Source: Pseudomonas viridiflava
Lineage (GTDB): Bacteria > Pseudomonadota > Gammaproteobacteria > Pseudomonadales > Pseudomonadaceae
Reading direction: 5' to 3'
Assembly: GCA_900596015.1 (NCBI GenBank)
Contig: UVIF01000014.1
Span: 1-44,479, forward strand
Length of the DNA: 44,479 nt
In this document: positions 18,268 through 28,298 of the stretch, one piece after another
Numbering within the stretch: position 1 is the stretch's first letter
How the letters are laid out: every line of letters begins with the position of its first letter
Notes under the pieces: model-generated
Told to the model about the DNA's origin: nothing
Database searches by the model: none
What the model saw: only the letters and a program-made list of their open reading frames with translations
Program-made: the position numbers and the translations under genes

Positions 18268-19422
18268 TCACAGGGACAGCTTGAGGCTGAGCAGGTAGAT
18301 GTTGCGAACGTAGTCTTCGCTGTTCACGTTCGAGTTGTTGTCGACGCGGCTATAGCCCAGGCCAACCTCGGCCCAGCGGCTGGCGGTGTAGATGATCTCG
18401 GCGCCGGCGGCGTTCTGGGTGTCGTCGCGACCGCCCGTGCCCAGGTACTCGCGCTCTGCGTAGCGATAGTTGACGTCGGTGGCGAAGAACGACGACCAGC
18501 TGTGGCGCCAGCCCAGGCGGCTGCTGGTCACGTGCACGGTGTTGGCACCGTCGTCACCTTCGTCGAAGGCGCGGCGCATGTTGACCGAGATGGTGGAATA
18601 GGTGCGTGGCTTGTAGTCCATGCCCACTTCCCAGGTGCCGCTGCCGTAGTCGTTGCTCTGCGAGCTTTCGAAATCCTTGCGCTCGTAACCCAGGCGGGCG
18701 GTACCGCTGAGCTTGGCGGTGACATCGCGGTCGATACCGAACAGCACGCGGTTGCCCTTGCTGTTGCGACGATCGAAGTCCAGGTAGTCGTAGTCGACGT
18801 GGTTCAGCTCGACCAGGGCGCGGGTGCTGCCGCCCAGGCGATGGAACCAGGTACCGCTGACGCTGGTAGCGTCGTATTCCTTGTCATCGTTGATGCCTTC
18901 GGCATTGCGATAGCGCTGCTGACGGTAGCCGCCGCCCAGTTCGATCTGGTTCATGGCACTGAGTGCGCCAAAGGTGTACTTCAGGCGACCGCCCTGACGG
19001 GTGTACTTGTCGTTTTCGCGCTCGTCGGCGGAATCGACGGTTTCTTCACCACGCTTGTAGTCGAGAATGGCGTCCAGACGATTGCGCGAATCGAATGCCC
19101 ACACACCGCTCAGCTCGGCATCGTGGTCGATGTGACTGGCATCGGCGTGGTCCAGGTAGGTCTGGCTGTCGGCCGAATACTGGAACTTGTAGCCGGTGTT
19201 GCGGGTTTCGCGGGTAAACAACAGGGTCGGCTTGACCGAGGTGATCCACGATGCGTCCTCATTGCGATCCACTGCACGAAAGTTATCGTCGTAGCGTTCG
19301 CTTATCTCCAGAGTCGGAGTGAAGTTCACGGGACCAAGCTCGACTTTTGCCGGTTCCAACGCCCAAGCGCTCAAGGGCCAAGGCGCCAGCGCCAGGCATG
19401 CCATCCACTGTTGTTTATTCAT
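18268..19422 (-). CDS. Outer-membrane beta-barrel protein of the EPS locus
   Basis: The 384-residue protein has a signal peptide ending near LSAWA. Alternating-residue beta strands run to a C-terminal YLLSLKLSL, a typical outer-membrane insertion signature. Strand-like segments such as TLEISERYDDNFRAVDRNED near the start and many Tyr/Arg/Asp-rich turns fit the 'putative beta-barrel porin 2' group found with Wzy-dependent loci, probably the export pore. The start at 19422 follows GTGGGA at 8 bases; an ATG two codons earlier is possible. It is co-transcribed with gmd upstream and the short Wza downstream. Identification rests on pattern and context rather than on a strong motif. Confidence 0.8.
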   Translation of the reverse strand: MNKQQWMACLALAPWPLSAWALEPAKVELGPVNFTPTLEISERYDDNFRAVDRNEDASWITSVKPTLLFTRETRNTGYKFQYSADSQTYLDHADASHIDHDAELSGVWAFDSRNRLDAILDYKRGEETVDSADERENDKYTRQGGRLKYTFGALSAMNQIELGGGYRQQRYRNAEGINDDKEYDATSVSGTWFHRLGGSTRALVELNHVDYDYLDFDRRNSKGNRVLFGIDRDVTAKLSGTARLGYERKDFESSQSNDYGSGTWEVGMDYKPRTYSTISVNMRRAFDEGDDGANTVHVTSSRLGWRHSWSSFFATDVNYRYAEREYLGTGGRDDTQNAAGAEIIYTASRWAEVGLGYSRVDNNSNVNSEDYVRNIYLLSLKLSL

Positions 19423-19465
19423 ATCCATTCCCACTGCCGTGATTCGGGGTAGACGCCAAGGGCGC

Positions 19466-21314
<1,849 letters not shown>

Positions 21315-22367
21315 TCAGGGCACCGCGCGAGTGGTCTGCCGCTCGATGAGGGAGAAGCCGATATCGACGATCCCGTCCACCTGTTCGAATTGCTGCAGAC
21401 GCCGCAGCAACAGGTCAGCCGCGCAGGCTCCCAGGTGTGCACCGTCGATGCGCACCGTGGACAAGGCCGGAAAGGTGTGGCTGGCGAAATTCATGTCGCC
21501 AAAGCCCATCACGCCCAGTCGCTCGGGCACCGGCAATCCGCGCGCCGCCGCTTCGGTGAGCACGCCATGGGCGAGAGTGTCGGAGGTACAGACCACCATC
21601 AATGGTGGCGTCTGCGAAGTTGGCCTGTCGTGCTCGAGCAGCGTATCGAGCCCGCGCCGGCCCTGCTCCAGGGTCGGCAAGCCCGCGAAGATCTGCTGCT
21701 GAACATCGCCGATGCCTGCTTGCGCGAGGGCGTCGAGCAAGCTGCGCGCGCGGCGCAATCCGCGCGGATCGTCCACCGCGAGCAAGGCAAATCGACGGTA
21801 GCCCAGTCGCAGCAGGCGTTGCGCAACATCGCTGCCCACGCGCTCGTGGGAAAAGCCCACCAGCATGTCGATGGGATCGTCGGACAGGTCCCAGGTCTCG
21901 ACCACGGGTACAGCCGCGGCGCGCAGGCGCTCACGACTGGCCTGGGTATGCAGGGTGCCAGTGAGGATGATGCCGTCGGGACGGCGGCTGAGGATGACAT
22001 CGAGCAGCTGCTGTTCCTGCTCGCTCTGGTAACCGGAAACGCCGAGCAGCACTTGGTAGCCTGCCTGCGTCAGGCGTTCGTTGATCGCCTGGAAGGTGTC
22101 GGAAAACAGCGGGTTGGTCACCATGGGCAACACCACCGCGACCAGGCGGCTGCGATTGCTCGCCAGGGAGCTGGCCAGGCGATTCTGCACGTAGCCGGTC
22201 TGGACGATGGCCTGCTGAATCTTCAGCCGGGTTTGCTCGCGCACCGCGTCCGGCGCGTTCAGGTAGCGCGAGACGGTCATCGGCGCCACACCTGCCAGAC
22301 GCGCGACATCCACCAAGGTGGTGCCGCGGGTACTGCGTCCCTTGCTGCCCGGTTGCTTTGCCGTCAT
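21315..22367 (-). CDS. LacI-family transcriptional regulator
   Basis: The 350-residue regulator has an N-terminal LacI helix-turn-helix (TTLVDVARLAGVAPMTVSRYLN, about residues 16-37) and hinge helix region. A periplasmic-binding-protein-like effector domain follows, with NPLFSDTFQAINERLTQAGY near residue 85 and the RRPDGIILTG strand near 130. Relatives usually sense sugars, sugar acids or nucleosides. It is divergent from the MFS-diiron enzyme-methyltransferase operon across 104 bp and is its likely regulator. That is unusual, because LacI proteins rarely control exporter genes. No frameshift is visible. Confidence 0.92.
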   Translation of the reverse strand: MTAKQPGSKGRSTRGTTLVDVARLAGVAPMTVSRYLNAPDAVREQTRLKIQQAIVQTGYVQNRLASSLASNRSRLVAVVLPMVTNPLFSDTFQAINERLTQAGYQVLLGVSGYQSEQEQQLLDVILSRRPDGIILTGTLHTQASRERLRAAAVPVVETWDLSDDPIDMLVGFSHERVGSDVAQRLLRLGYRRFALLAVDDPRGLRRARSLLDALAQAGIGDVQQQIFAGLPTLEQGRRGLDTLLEHDRPTSQTPPLMVVCTSDTLAHGVLTEAAARGLPVPERLGVMGFGDMNFASHTFPALSTVRIDGAHLGACAADLLLRRLQQFEQVDGIVDIGFSLIERQTTRAVP

Positions 22368-22407
22368 GGTGTGCCGCGTGCCTCAGCTTGCTTCAGGATC
22401 AATGCCG

Positions 22408-22436
22408 TGATGGTATCAGCGCGTGCCGGGACGCTG
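22408..22436. promoter_or_regulatory. Possible LacI operator between divergent genes
   Basis: In the 104-bp gap between the LacI gene and the exporter, TGAT-N3-ATCA (22408-22418) is palindromic and is followed directly by CAGCG-N10-CGCTG (22417-22436). LacI-family operators are usually symmetrical with a central CG, which neither repeat has exactly, so this is a weak candidate. Confidence 0.3.
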
Positions 22437-22471
22437 CACCTGCGGCCCGTTGGATAATTCAAGGAAGTCCC

Positions 22472-23989
22472 GTGTCGTCGTCTCAATCTGCAAAACGCTG
22501 GTGGGTGCTGGTCGCGGTCATGATGGTGTTTCTGCCCGTGGTGCTGGACGTGACCATCCTCCACGTGGCGGTCCCTTCGCTGACCCTGGCGCTGCAGGCC
22601 ACTGGCACCGAAGTGCTGTGGATCATCGATATCTACCCGTTGATCATGGCCAGCCTGCTGATCCCCATGGGTACCCTCGCCGATCGGATCGGCCACCGCC
22701 AGCTGTTGATCACCGGGCTGTGCATCTTCAGCCTCGGCTCGGTGCTGGCGGCCTTCTCGCCCAGCGTGGCGGCGCTGATCGCCGCCCGGGCGTTCATGGC
22801 CTTCGGCTCGGCGATGATCATTCCCTGCACCCTGGCGATCATCCGGCAAACCTTCGACGACGAGCGCGAGCGCGCCCTGGCGCTGGGCATCTGGGGCTCT
22901 ACCGGTTCGGCAGGTGCAGCCATCGGGCCATTGGTGGGCGGTGCGCTGCTGGAGCATTTCTGGTGGGGTGCGGTGTTTCTGGTCAATGTGCCGGTGATGC
23001 TGGTGGTGATGCCGCTGGTGCTCAGGCATGTCCCGCGCACCTCCATTACCGGAAACGGCAACTGGACCATCGCTCAGGCATTGATCCTGATGCTGGGTAT
23101 CATGGCCACTGTCTATGCGCTCAAGTCCGGGTTCAAACCCGGTAGTTCGGCGTCCCTCACTACCGCTTCGGCGCTGATCGGCCTGACTATGCTGGGCTGG
23201 TTCGGGCACAAGCAACTGCACGCCGCACAACCCATGCTGGACCTCAGCCTGTTCCGCTCACCGGCGATCAGCGCAGGCGTGGTCATGGCGTTGGTGGTAA
23301 TGGGTGCACTGGCCGGGGTCGAATTGATGCTGGCCCAGGAGCTGCAGTTCGTTCTGGGCCAGACACCGCTCCAGGCCGGCATGTTTCTGTTGCCGTTGAT
23401 GATCGCCTCGGCGGTCGGCGGGCCCATGGCGGGTCTGCTGTTGCGTGCCATTGGCCTGCGCTGGGTCGGCAGTCTGTCGCTGGCTGCTGCCAGTGCCAGC
23501 CTGGCAGGGCTGGCCATGGCTGACCTGCACCACAGCGGATGGGCCGTGATCGGCCTGCTGGTGGTGCTGGGTCTGTCCCTGAGCATTGGCCTGACGGCAT
23601 CGTCGGTGGCGATCATGAGCAGTACACCGCCGCACAAGGCCGGCTCGGCCGGCGCGCTCGAAGCCACCAGCTATGACCTGGGCACAGGGCTGGGCATCAC
23701 CGGGTTCGGTATCGTCCTGGGCAGTGGCTACACTCGCTCCATCCAGCTGCCCGATGGGTTGCCCTCGGCAATCGCGGAGACGGCCCGGCATTCGATCGGC
23801 GAAACCATGAGCGCCGCGCAAGCGCTGGGTGGCCCACAGGCTGCCGAGCTGGTCGCCGCTGGCCAAGCTGCATTCAGCACTTCGCACAACCTGGTGCTGG
23901 GATCGGCGGCGACCTTGATCGGGGTTCTCAGCGTAGTGATCTGGGTGGCGCTGCATCGCCATGGGCATACCCACAGCCAGGCGGCATGA
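22472..23989 (+). CDS. DHA2-family MFS transporter (SmvA/QacA-like)
   Basis: The 505-residue inner-membrane antiporter has the 14-helix pattern of the DHA2 family. Helix one contains VVLDVTILHVAVPSL (the D-x(4)-HVA motif of SmvA/QacA), then IIDIYPLIMASLLIPMGTLADRIGHR (motif A) and GSTGSAGAAIGPLVGG (motif C of antiporters). The open frame extends upstream to 22358 over the LacI promoter, but I choose a GTG at 22472, which follows AAGGAAG at 5 bases. It is the first gene of a three-gene unit, and its TGA overlaps a possible ATG of the diiron-enzyme gene. SmvA relatives export cationic drugs; here it more likely exports the operon's product. Confidence 0.9.
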   Translation: MSSSQSAKRWWVLVAVMMVFLPVVLDVTILHVAVPSLTLALQATGTEVLWIIDIYPLIMASLLIPMGTLADRIGHRQLLITGLCIFSLGSVLAAFSPSVAALIAARAFMAFGSAMIIPCTLAIIRQTFDDERERALALGIWGSTGSAGAAIGPLVGGALLEHFWWGAVFLVNVPVMLVVMPLVLRHVPRTSITGNGNWTIAQALILMLGIMATVYALKSGFKPGSSASLTTASALIGLTMLGWFGHKQLHAAQPMLDLSLFRSPAISAGVVMALVVMGALAGVELMLAQELQFVLGQTPLQAGMFLLPLMIASAVGGPMAGLLLRAIGLRWVGSLSLAAASASLAGLAMADLHHSGWAVIGLLVVLGLSLSIGLTASSVAIMSSTPPHKAGSAGALEATSYDLGTGLGITGFGIVLGSGYTRSIQLPDGLPSAIAETARHSIGETMSAAQALGGPQAAELVAAGQAAFSTSHNLVLGSAATLIGVLSVVIWVALHRHGHTHSQAA

Positions 23990-25437
23990 TCGGTGTGGGC
24001 GGTTCGTCGGTCCGGGTGAATTTCTGCAGGCAGCCCCACTCGAACCCACACACCAAAAAAACGATGGGTGCTGTCATGATCCCGCTTGAATCCAATGGCC
24101 ATCCGCATTCAGGGGCCAGGCACGAGCGCACTGCCCTGCCGCTCTACCGATCGCTGCTCGGCGAGCCCGACGCCACCGAGCCAGGCCTGGCGAAGCAGTT
24201 TCTCGAAGAACAACTGGCGCTGGCGGCCGAGTTGCCCTGCCCGATGCCCGCGGACCCTGCGCAGTTGTTGCAGTGGGTGGCCGACAACGCCGCGGCGGTG
24301 GGCCGCCAGTATGCCGAGTATCTGGAGCTGCGCCATGCCGGTGCGCCCCGACGGTTTTTCAGCAACAAGGCCCACGCCCTGTATTTTCTGCAGCAGGTGG
24401 CGCCGAGCAAGTTGGTGGATGGCGCGTGGTTGTTCGGCACCGTCAGGCATGCCGCGGACTGGCGCTATCACGGACTGATCCGCACCTACCTGGAAGAGTT
24501 GGGCGACGGTGATCCCTCGCTCAACCACGTCACGCTGTACCGCGCGCTGCTGGCCGAGCACGACTGCCTGGCGACCCACGAGCTGGCCGACGAGCTGTAC
24601 CTGCAAGGCGCCATTCAGTTGGCCCTGGGGCAAGCCAGCGAGGACTTCCTGCCCGAGGTCATCGGCTACAACCTGGGCTACGAGCAACTACCGTTGCACC
24701 TGCTGATCACTGCGTTCGAACTGAACGAGCTGGGCATCGACCCTTACTATTTCACCTTGCACGTGACCATCGACAACGCCGGTAGCGGGCATGCGCACAA
24801 GGCGGTGGCGGCAGTTCTCGATATGCTGCCCGGTGGTGCCGACAACGCCGCGTTTCTGCAAAGGCTGCGGACAGGTTACAGCCTCAATGACTTGGGTATC
24901 GGTTCTGCCGCAGTGATCGACGGCTTCGATCTGAACCACGAAGTGGTGCAGATGCTGGAGCGCAAGCGCGGCTTTGGTCAGTACATGCATTCGGACTACT
25001 GCCGCCTCGAAGGCAGGACCGTCAACGAGTGGCTGGCCAAGCCAAGCCAGTGCGGCGATTTTTTGACCGCATTGGAGAACAAGGGCTGGATCAAGCGACA
25101 CCAGGACCCCGAGGCCAGCCGCTTCTGGCAGATGCTCGATGGGCCGGGAGCGCCCATGTTCGGCGTGTTCAACGGTTACGAACGGCAGTTGCTCAAGGAC
25201 TGGATCGCCGGCGATTGGCTGGACGATCAGTCCGGCGCCAGCAATCCCTTCAGGGCACGATTCCGTCGGCGCGCACCCCTCGTGGCAAATCCCACTGGCG
25301 TGACCAGCCCCGCGGAGTCGACCCAGGCACTGATCCGCAAGATGTCGCCATCCCTGCACGCATCGCCCGAAGGGCTGGAAGCGACCCGCGCGTTCACACA
25401 GCGGCTGAGCGATGGGGTGCTGAGCCATGAATATTGA
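23986..25437 (+). CDS. Haem-oxygenase-like diiron (iron-containing redox) enzyme
   Basis: I assign this 483-residue protein to the iron-containing redox enzyme family, whose members (UndA, SznF and BesC relatives) use two irons to oxidise, N-oxygenate or cleave small amines and acids. The visible signature is ELGDGDPSLNH, with ligand candidates E171 and H181. GYNLGYEQ follows, then HVTIDNAGSGHAH, with H259, D263 and H269/H271 as the C-terminal ligands. The protein is longer than single-domain relatives (about 230); residues 300-480 are a C-terminal extension that I do not recognise. The start is uncertain: ATG at 23986 overlaps the exporter stop (ATGA), but the first 26 residues look non-coding, so 24064 or 24076 are real alternatives. 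The substrate is unknown. It is sandwiched between an exporter and a methyltransferase. Confidence 0.82.
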   Translation: MIGVGGSSVRVNFCRQPHSNPHTKKTMGAVMIPLESNGHPHSGARHERTALPLYRSLLGEPDATEPGLAKQFLEEQLALAAELPCPMPADPAQLLQWVADNAAAVGRQYAEYLELRHAGAPRRFFSNKAHALYFLQQVAPSKLVDGAWLFGTVRHAADWRYHGLIRTYLEELGDGDPSLNHVTLYRALLAEHDCLATHELADELYLQGAIQLALGQASEDFLPEVIGYNLGYEQLPLHLLITAFELNELGIDPYYFTLHVTIDNAGSGHAHKAVAAVLDMLPGGADNAAFLQRLRTGYSLNDLGIGSAAVIDGFDLNHEVVQMLERKRGFGQYMHSDYCRLEGRTVNEWLAKPSQCGDFLTALENKGWIKRHQDPEASRFWQMLDGPGAPMFGVFNGYERQLLKDWIAGDWLDDQSGASNPFRARFRRRAPLVANPTGVTSPAESTQALIRKMSPSLHASPEGLEATRAFTQRLSDGVLSHEY

Positions 25438-25453
25438 GGTACGAGGCTCTGAC

Positions 25454-26419
25454 ATGACTCAGGCGAATGCGCGCCCAGCAGTCGAAGCTGCAGAACTGGA
25501 CCAGGTGCTGCTTCAACTGGGGCGCCGTTTGCAAGCAGACGGCTACCGCTTCGTGACGGTGACGCCGCTGACCCATCAGCGCAACAACGAACGGCCTGAC
25601 AACTCGATCGCCCGTGATCTGCGTGACGTGTTCGGGTGGAGTCGCCCGTTCGAATCCGGCCTGTTGCCTGAAGTGGAGACGGCGGCGTTGCTGGAAAATG
25701 CCATCGTCAGCGAGCACTCGGGGCTGCTGCGCAGCGAGGTGCGCTGGTCCAGCCTGGGCGGGCAGTTGTTCGTCCATTCGGCCTATCCGACCGTCGCCCA
25801 CGATTCGGTTTTCTTCGGGCCCGATACCTATCGTTTCGCACGGGCAATCGAGCAGCACCTGCGCGAGGTCAGGCGGCCGATCCGTAGTGCGGTCGATATC
25901 GGTTGCGGCAGCGGCGCGGGTGCGATTCTGATTGCGTTGGCGTGCCGCGAGGCGCAGGTTCAGGCGGTCGACATCAACCCTACAGCATTGCGTTTCACTG
26001 CGGTCAATGCAGCACTCGCGGGCGTCACCAATGTAGCGGCCTGGCACAGCGATGTGCTGCAGGGCACCAGCGGGGACTTCGATCTGATCGTTGCCAACCC
26101 TCCCTACATGCAGGATCCCCAGGCGCGGGCCTACCGTGATGGCGGCGGCGAACTGGGGTCGGCCTTGTCGGTACGCATCGCTGGCGAGGCGTTAGGTCGA
26201 TTGGCGCCTGGCGGCAGTCTGCTGCTGTACACCGGCGCACCGTCGGTGGCAGGCGTCGATTTGTTTCTGACCCAGGTGCAGCCGCTGGTGGACGTACCAG
26301 GGTTTCAATGGACCTACGAAGAGGTGGACCCGGACGTGTTCGGTGAAGAGCTGGAAACCCCAGGGTATCGCCAGGCCGAACGAATCGCCGCCGTGGTCCT
26401 CACCGTCACCAGAACCTGA
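25454..26419 (+). CDS. Class I SAM-dependent methyltransferase with NPPY motif
   Basis: The 321-residue protein has an N-terminal domain of about 120 residues, containing FFGPDTYRFARAI just before the fold. A Rossmann methyltransferase follows, with motif I VDIGCGSGAGAI near residue 145, an acidic VDINPTAL motif II, and IVANPPYMQ (motif IV) near residue 210. NPPY is typical of enzymes that methylate planar nitrogens: HemK/PrmC on glutamine, DNA or RNA adenine and guanine N-methyltransferases. The start at 25454 has GAGG at 7 bases. An ATG at 25427, overlapping the previous gene by 11 bases, is the alternative. The substrate could be a small molecule made by the diiron enzyme, but a protein or RNA target is not excluded. 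Confidence 0.82.
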   Translation: MTQANARPAVEAAELDQVLLQLGRRLQADGYRFVTVTPLTHQRNNERPDNSIARDLRDVFGWSRPFESGLLPEVETAALLENAIVSEHSGLLRSEVRWSSLGGQLFVHSAYPTVAHDSVFFGPDTYRFARAIEQHLREVRRPIRSAVDIGCGSGAGAILIALACREAQVQAVDINPTALRFTAVNAALAGVTNVAAWHSDVLQGTSGDFDLIVANPPYMQDPQARAYRDGGGELGSALSVRIAGEALGRLAPGGSLLLYTGAPSVAGVDLFLTQVQPLVDVPGFQWTYEEVDPDVFGEELETPGYRQAERIAAVVLTVTRT

Positions 26420-26443
26420 CCTTCCGATGGGCTTGCAAAGCCC

Positions 26444-26798
26444 TGTAGCAGCGGCGCGAGCCGCGTCCGGGTTCACTGCGTTGTGTCAGGCGGACCGCAT
26501 CTGCCGCCGACGCGGCTTGCGCCGCTGCTACAGGGGATGCGCGCTGCTAGATGCCGCTGCTACAGGGGCACTGCGCGCGTCTAGATGCCGCTGGACAGCT
26601 GTAGCAGCGGCGCGAGCCGCGTCTGGGTTCACTGCGTTGTGTCAGGCGAATCGCATTAGCCGCCGACGCGGCTTGCGCCGCTGCTACAAGGGGATGCGCG
26701 CTGGACGACTGTAGCAGCGGCGCGAGCCGCGTCCGGGTTTACTGCGGTGTGTCAGGCGGACCGCATTTGCCGCCGACGCGGCTTGCGCCGCTGCTACA
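26444..26798. repeat. Array of three REP pairs (GC-rich family)
   Basis: Three 89-base units (26444-26532, 26600-26688, 26710-26798) each begin TGTAGCAGCGGCGCGAGCC and end with its near-inverse, GGCTTGCGCCGCTGCTACA, around a roughly 40-base centre. The units are about 95 per cent identical and each would form a long hairpin. The array lies between the 3' ends of the convergent methyltransferase and molybdo-oxidoreductase genes and probably ends both transcripts. The family is distinct from the REP family at 33.4 kb. Confidence 0.92.
26533..26559. repeat. 27-bp copy of the adjacent gene's 3' end
   Basis: These 27 bases are identical to 26800-26826, which spans the stop codon and last four codons of the molybdo-oxidoreductase gene plus the bases after it. 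A 13-base part (CTAGATGCCGCTG) recurs at 26581-26593, and the other part (GGGGATGCGCGCTG) at 26690-26703. The REP units were therefore amplified together with the end of the neighbouring gene. Confidence 0.9.
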
Positions 26799-26813
26799 GG
26801 GGGATGCGCGCTG

Positions 26814-27584
26814 CTAGATGCCGCTGAACCAGTTGTAGCCCTGGTCTTCCCAGTAGCCGCCGGGGTAGTCGTTGCTCACGAAGATCTCGACGATGTGCTT
26901 GGGATTCTTGAAGCCCAGCTTGGTCGGCACGCGGACTCGTAACGGATAGCCGTATTCGGGGGGCAGCGCCACTTCGGCGTAGTCCAGCGCAAGCAGCGTC
27001 TGTGGGTGCAGCGCGGTGGGCATGTCCAGGCTCGAGTAGTAGCGATCGGCGCACTTGAATCCGACGAATTTGGCCGTGGTATCGGCGCCAATGTGCTCGA
27101 GGAAGGTTTTCAGCGGCACCCCGCCCCACTGGCCAATGGCGCTCCAGCCTTCGACGCAGATCAGCCGGGTGATGTCCGTTTGCTGCGGAAGCTTGCGCAG
27201 GCCTTCGAGTGTCCACGACGCCTTGTCGCGAACCAAGCCGGATACCGCCAGGGCGTAACCCGGCACGTCGATGTCCGGGATGTCGTCCTCGCTGTAGAAA
27301 GCGTTGAACGGAAAGGGTTGGGTCATCTGCGCCTTGCTGTACGTAGGCGCCAGACGCTGGCCGTTGAACAGCCAGGCTTGCACCCGATCATTCCAGCGCG
27401 ACATGGCCCAGAGCACCTTGTCGACCTGATCGCCATCCTGCAGATTGCAGCCGCTGAGCATCGCCATGGCGCCGACGGTAAGGCCGCCGCGCAGAAAGTG
27501 TCGGCGTTGCAGGCTTTCGAGCTGGCTGCGCTGGGCGGGTTCCAGCGTTATCGGGGCAACCCGGCGCGGTTTGGGTTCATTCAT
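26814..27584 (-). CDS. Tat-exported molybdopterin oxidoreductase (sulfite oxidase fold)
   Basis: The 256-residue protein has a twin-arginine signal QRRHFLRGG (R27-R28) whose hydrophobic part ends in LSGC, so C46 could be lipidated after Tat export. The sulfite-oxidase-fold domain follows, with LICVEGWS, where C143 is the expected molybdenum ligand, then GQWGGVPL. The C-terminus has GYPLRVRVPTKLGFKNPKHIV and ends GYNWFSGI. It is shorter than E. coli MsrP (about 330). In this family the likely activity is reduction of oxidised substrates, such as methionine sulfoxide, in the periplasm. Electrons would come from the cytochrome b561 gene, which overlaps it by 8 bases. I do not call it MsrP because its partner is b561-type rather than MsrQ-type. 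Confidence 0.88.
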   Translation of the reverse strand: MNEPKPRRVAPITLEPAQRSQLESLQRRHFLRGGLTVGAMAMLSGCNLQDGDQVDKVLWAMSRWNDRVQAWLFNGQRLAPTYSKAQMTQPFPFNAFYSEDDIPDIDVPGYALAVSGLVRDKASWTLEGLRKLPQQTDITRLICVEGWSAIGQWGGVPLKTFLEHIGADTTAKFVGFKCADRYYSSLDMPTALHPQTLLALDYAEVALPPEYGYPLRVRVPTKLGFKNPKHIVEIFVSNDYPGGYWEDQGYNWFSGI

Positions 27585-28200
27585 GATCGTTCTTCCCGGT
27601 GGTCGAAGGCCTAACCCCGCCGGTGATCATCGGCGGCAGCGTCTTGGGCACCAGCAGCACCAGGGCCAGGTGCACGATAGTGAAGGCGCCGATGGCAGAC
27701 ATGGCGGCGAAATGGATATAGCGGGCGAAATCGTATCCGCCCAACAGTGCTACCAGTTCCTGGAATTGGATGGGCTTCCAGATGGCTACCCCGGATACCA
27801 GGATCAGCACGCCGGCCGCCAGTACCAGCCAGTACATCAAACGCTGTACGGCGTTGTAGACGCCTTTTTCATGGATGAGCCGCAGATGCAGCGCATCACG
27901 CAGGTCGCGTTTGACCGCGCTGGGGGTGATCGGCAGCAAATCGCGCTTGAAGTGGCGGCTGATCAATCCGTAGAGGACGTAGATGAGGCCATTGATCACC
28001 AATAGCCACATCACCGCGAAATGCCAAGCTATCGACCCACCCAGCCAACCACCCAGAGTGAACGAGGGCGGAAAACGGAACGCGAACAGTGGGGAGGCGT
28101 TGTAGATGCCCCAGCCACTCATGAACATGCAGGTCATGCCGAAGGCATTGATCCAGTGGGTGAGGCGTACCGTCAGTGAATGTATGCGACGCACGGCCAT
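27577..28200 (-). CDS. Cytochrome b561-type membrane subunit
   Basis: The 207-residue protein has four hydrophobic helices with histidines placed to bind haem: RLTHWINAFGM (about residues 12-22), AWHFAVMWLLVINGL (about 60-75), MYWLVLAAGVLILVSG (about 122-138) and IHFAAMSAIGAFTIVHLALVL (about 160-180). It should pass quinol electrons to the exported molybdo-enzyme that it overlaps by 8 bases. The start at 28200 has a GGGAGGG site. It is separated from the upstream periplasmic-protein gene by 98 bases containing one REP half, so it may be co-transcribed with it. Confidence 0.9.
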   Translation of the reverse strand: MAVRRIHSLTVRLTHWINAFGMTCMFMSGWGIYNASPLFAFRFPPSFTLGGWLGGSIAWHFAVMWLLVINGLIYVLYGLISRHFKRDLLPITPSAVKRDLRDALHLRLIHEKGVYNAVQRLMYWLVLAAGVLILVSGVAIWKPIQFQELVALLGGYDFARYIHFAAMSAIGAFTIVHLALVLLVPKTLPPMITGGVRPSTTGKNDHE

Positions 28201-28238
28201 GGAATGGCCCTCCCATGTCAAGTAAACACACCACCGCG

Positions 28239-28267
28239 CCCTTCGCGGGCAGAGACCCGCTCCCACA
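28239..28267. repeat. Single REP half-element
   Basis: One copy of the CCTTCGCGGGCAGAGACC / CCGCTCCCACA element lies in the 98-bp gap between the periplasmic-protein gene and the cytochrome gene. It is the same family as the arrays at 33.4 and 44.3 kb. Confidence 0.9.
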
Positions 28268-28298
28268 TGAGCGCGGCGACGGACGGTCAAGACACAGG

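Noticed and set aside
23986..26419. Assignment to mangotoxin/pvf, fragin or fluopsin pathways
   Set aside because: Those clusters contain an NRPS or other marker genes not found here; only the diiron fold is shared.
26444..26798. CRISPR-like array
   Set aside because: The units are palindromic pairs with conserved, not variable, intervals, and no cas genes are present; they are REP elements.
26814..28200. Calling the pair MsrP/MsrQ
   Set aside because: The enzyme is about 75 residues shorter than MsrP and its partner is a four-helix b561-type protein; the relation is one of analogy.
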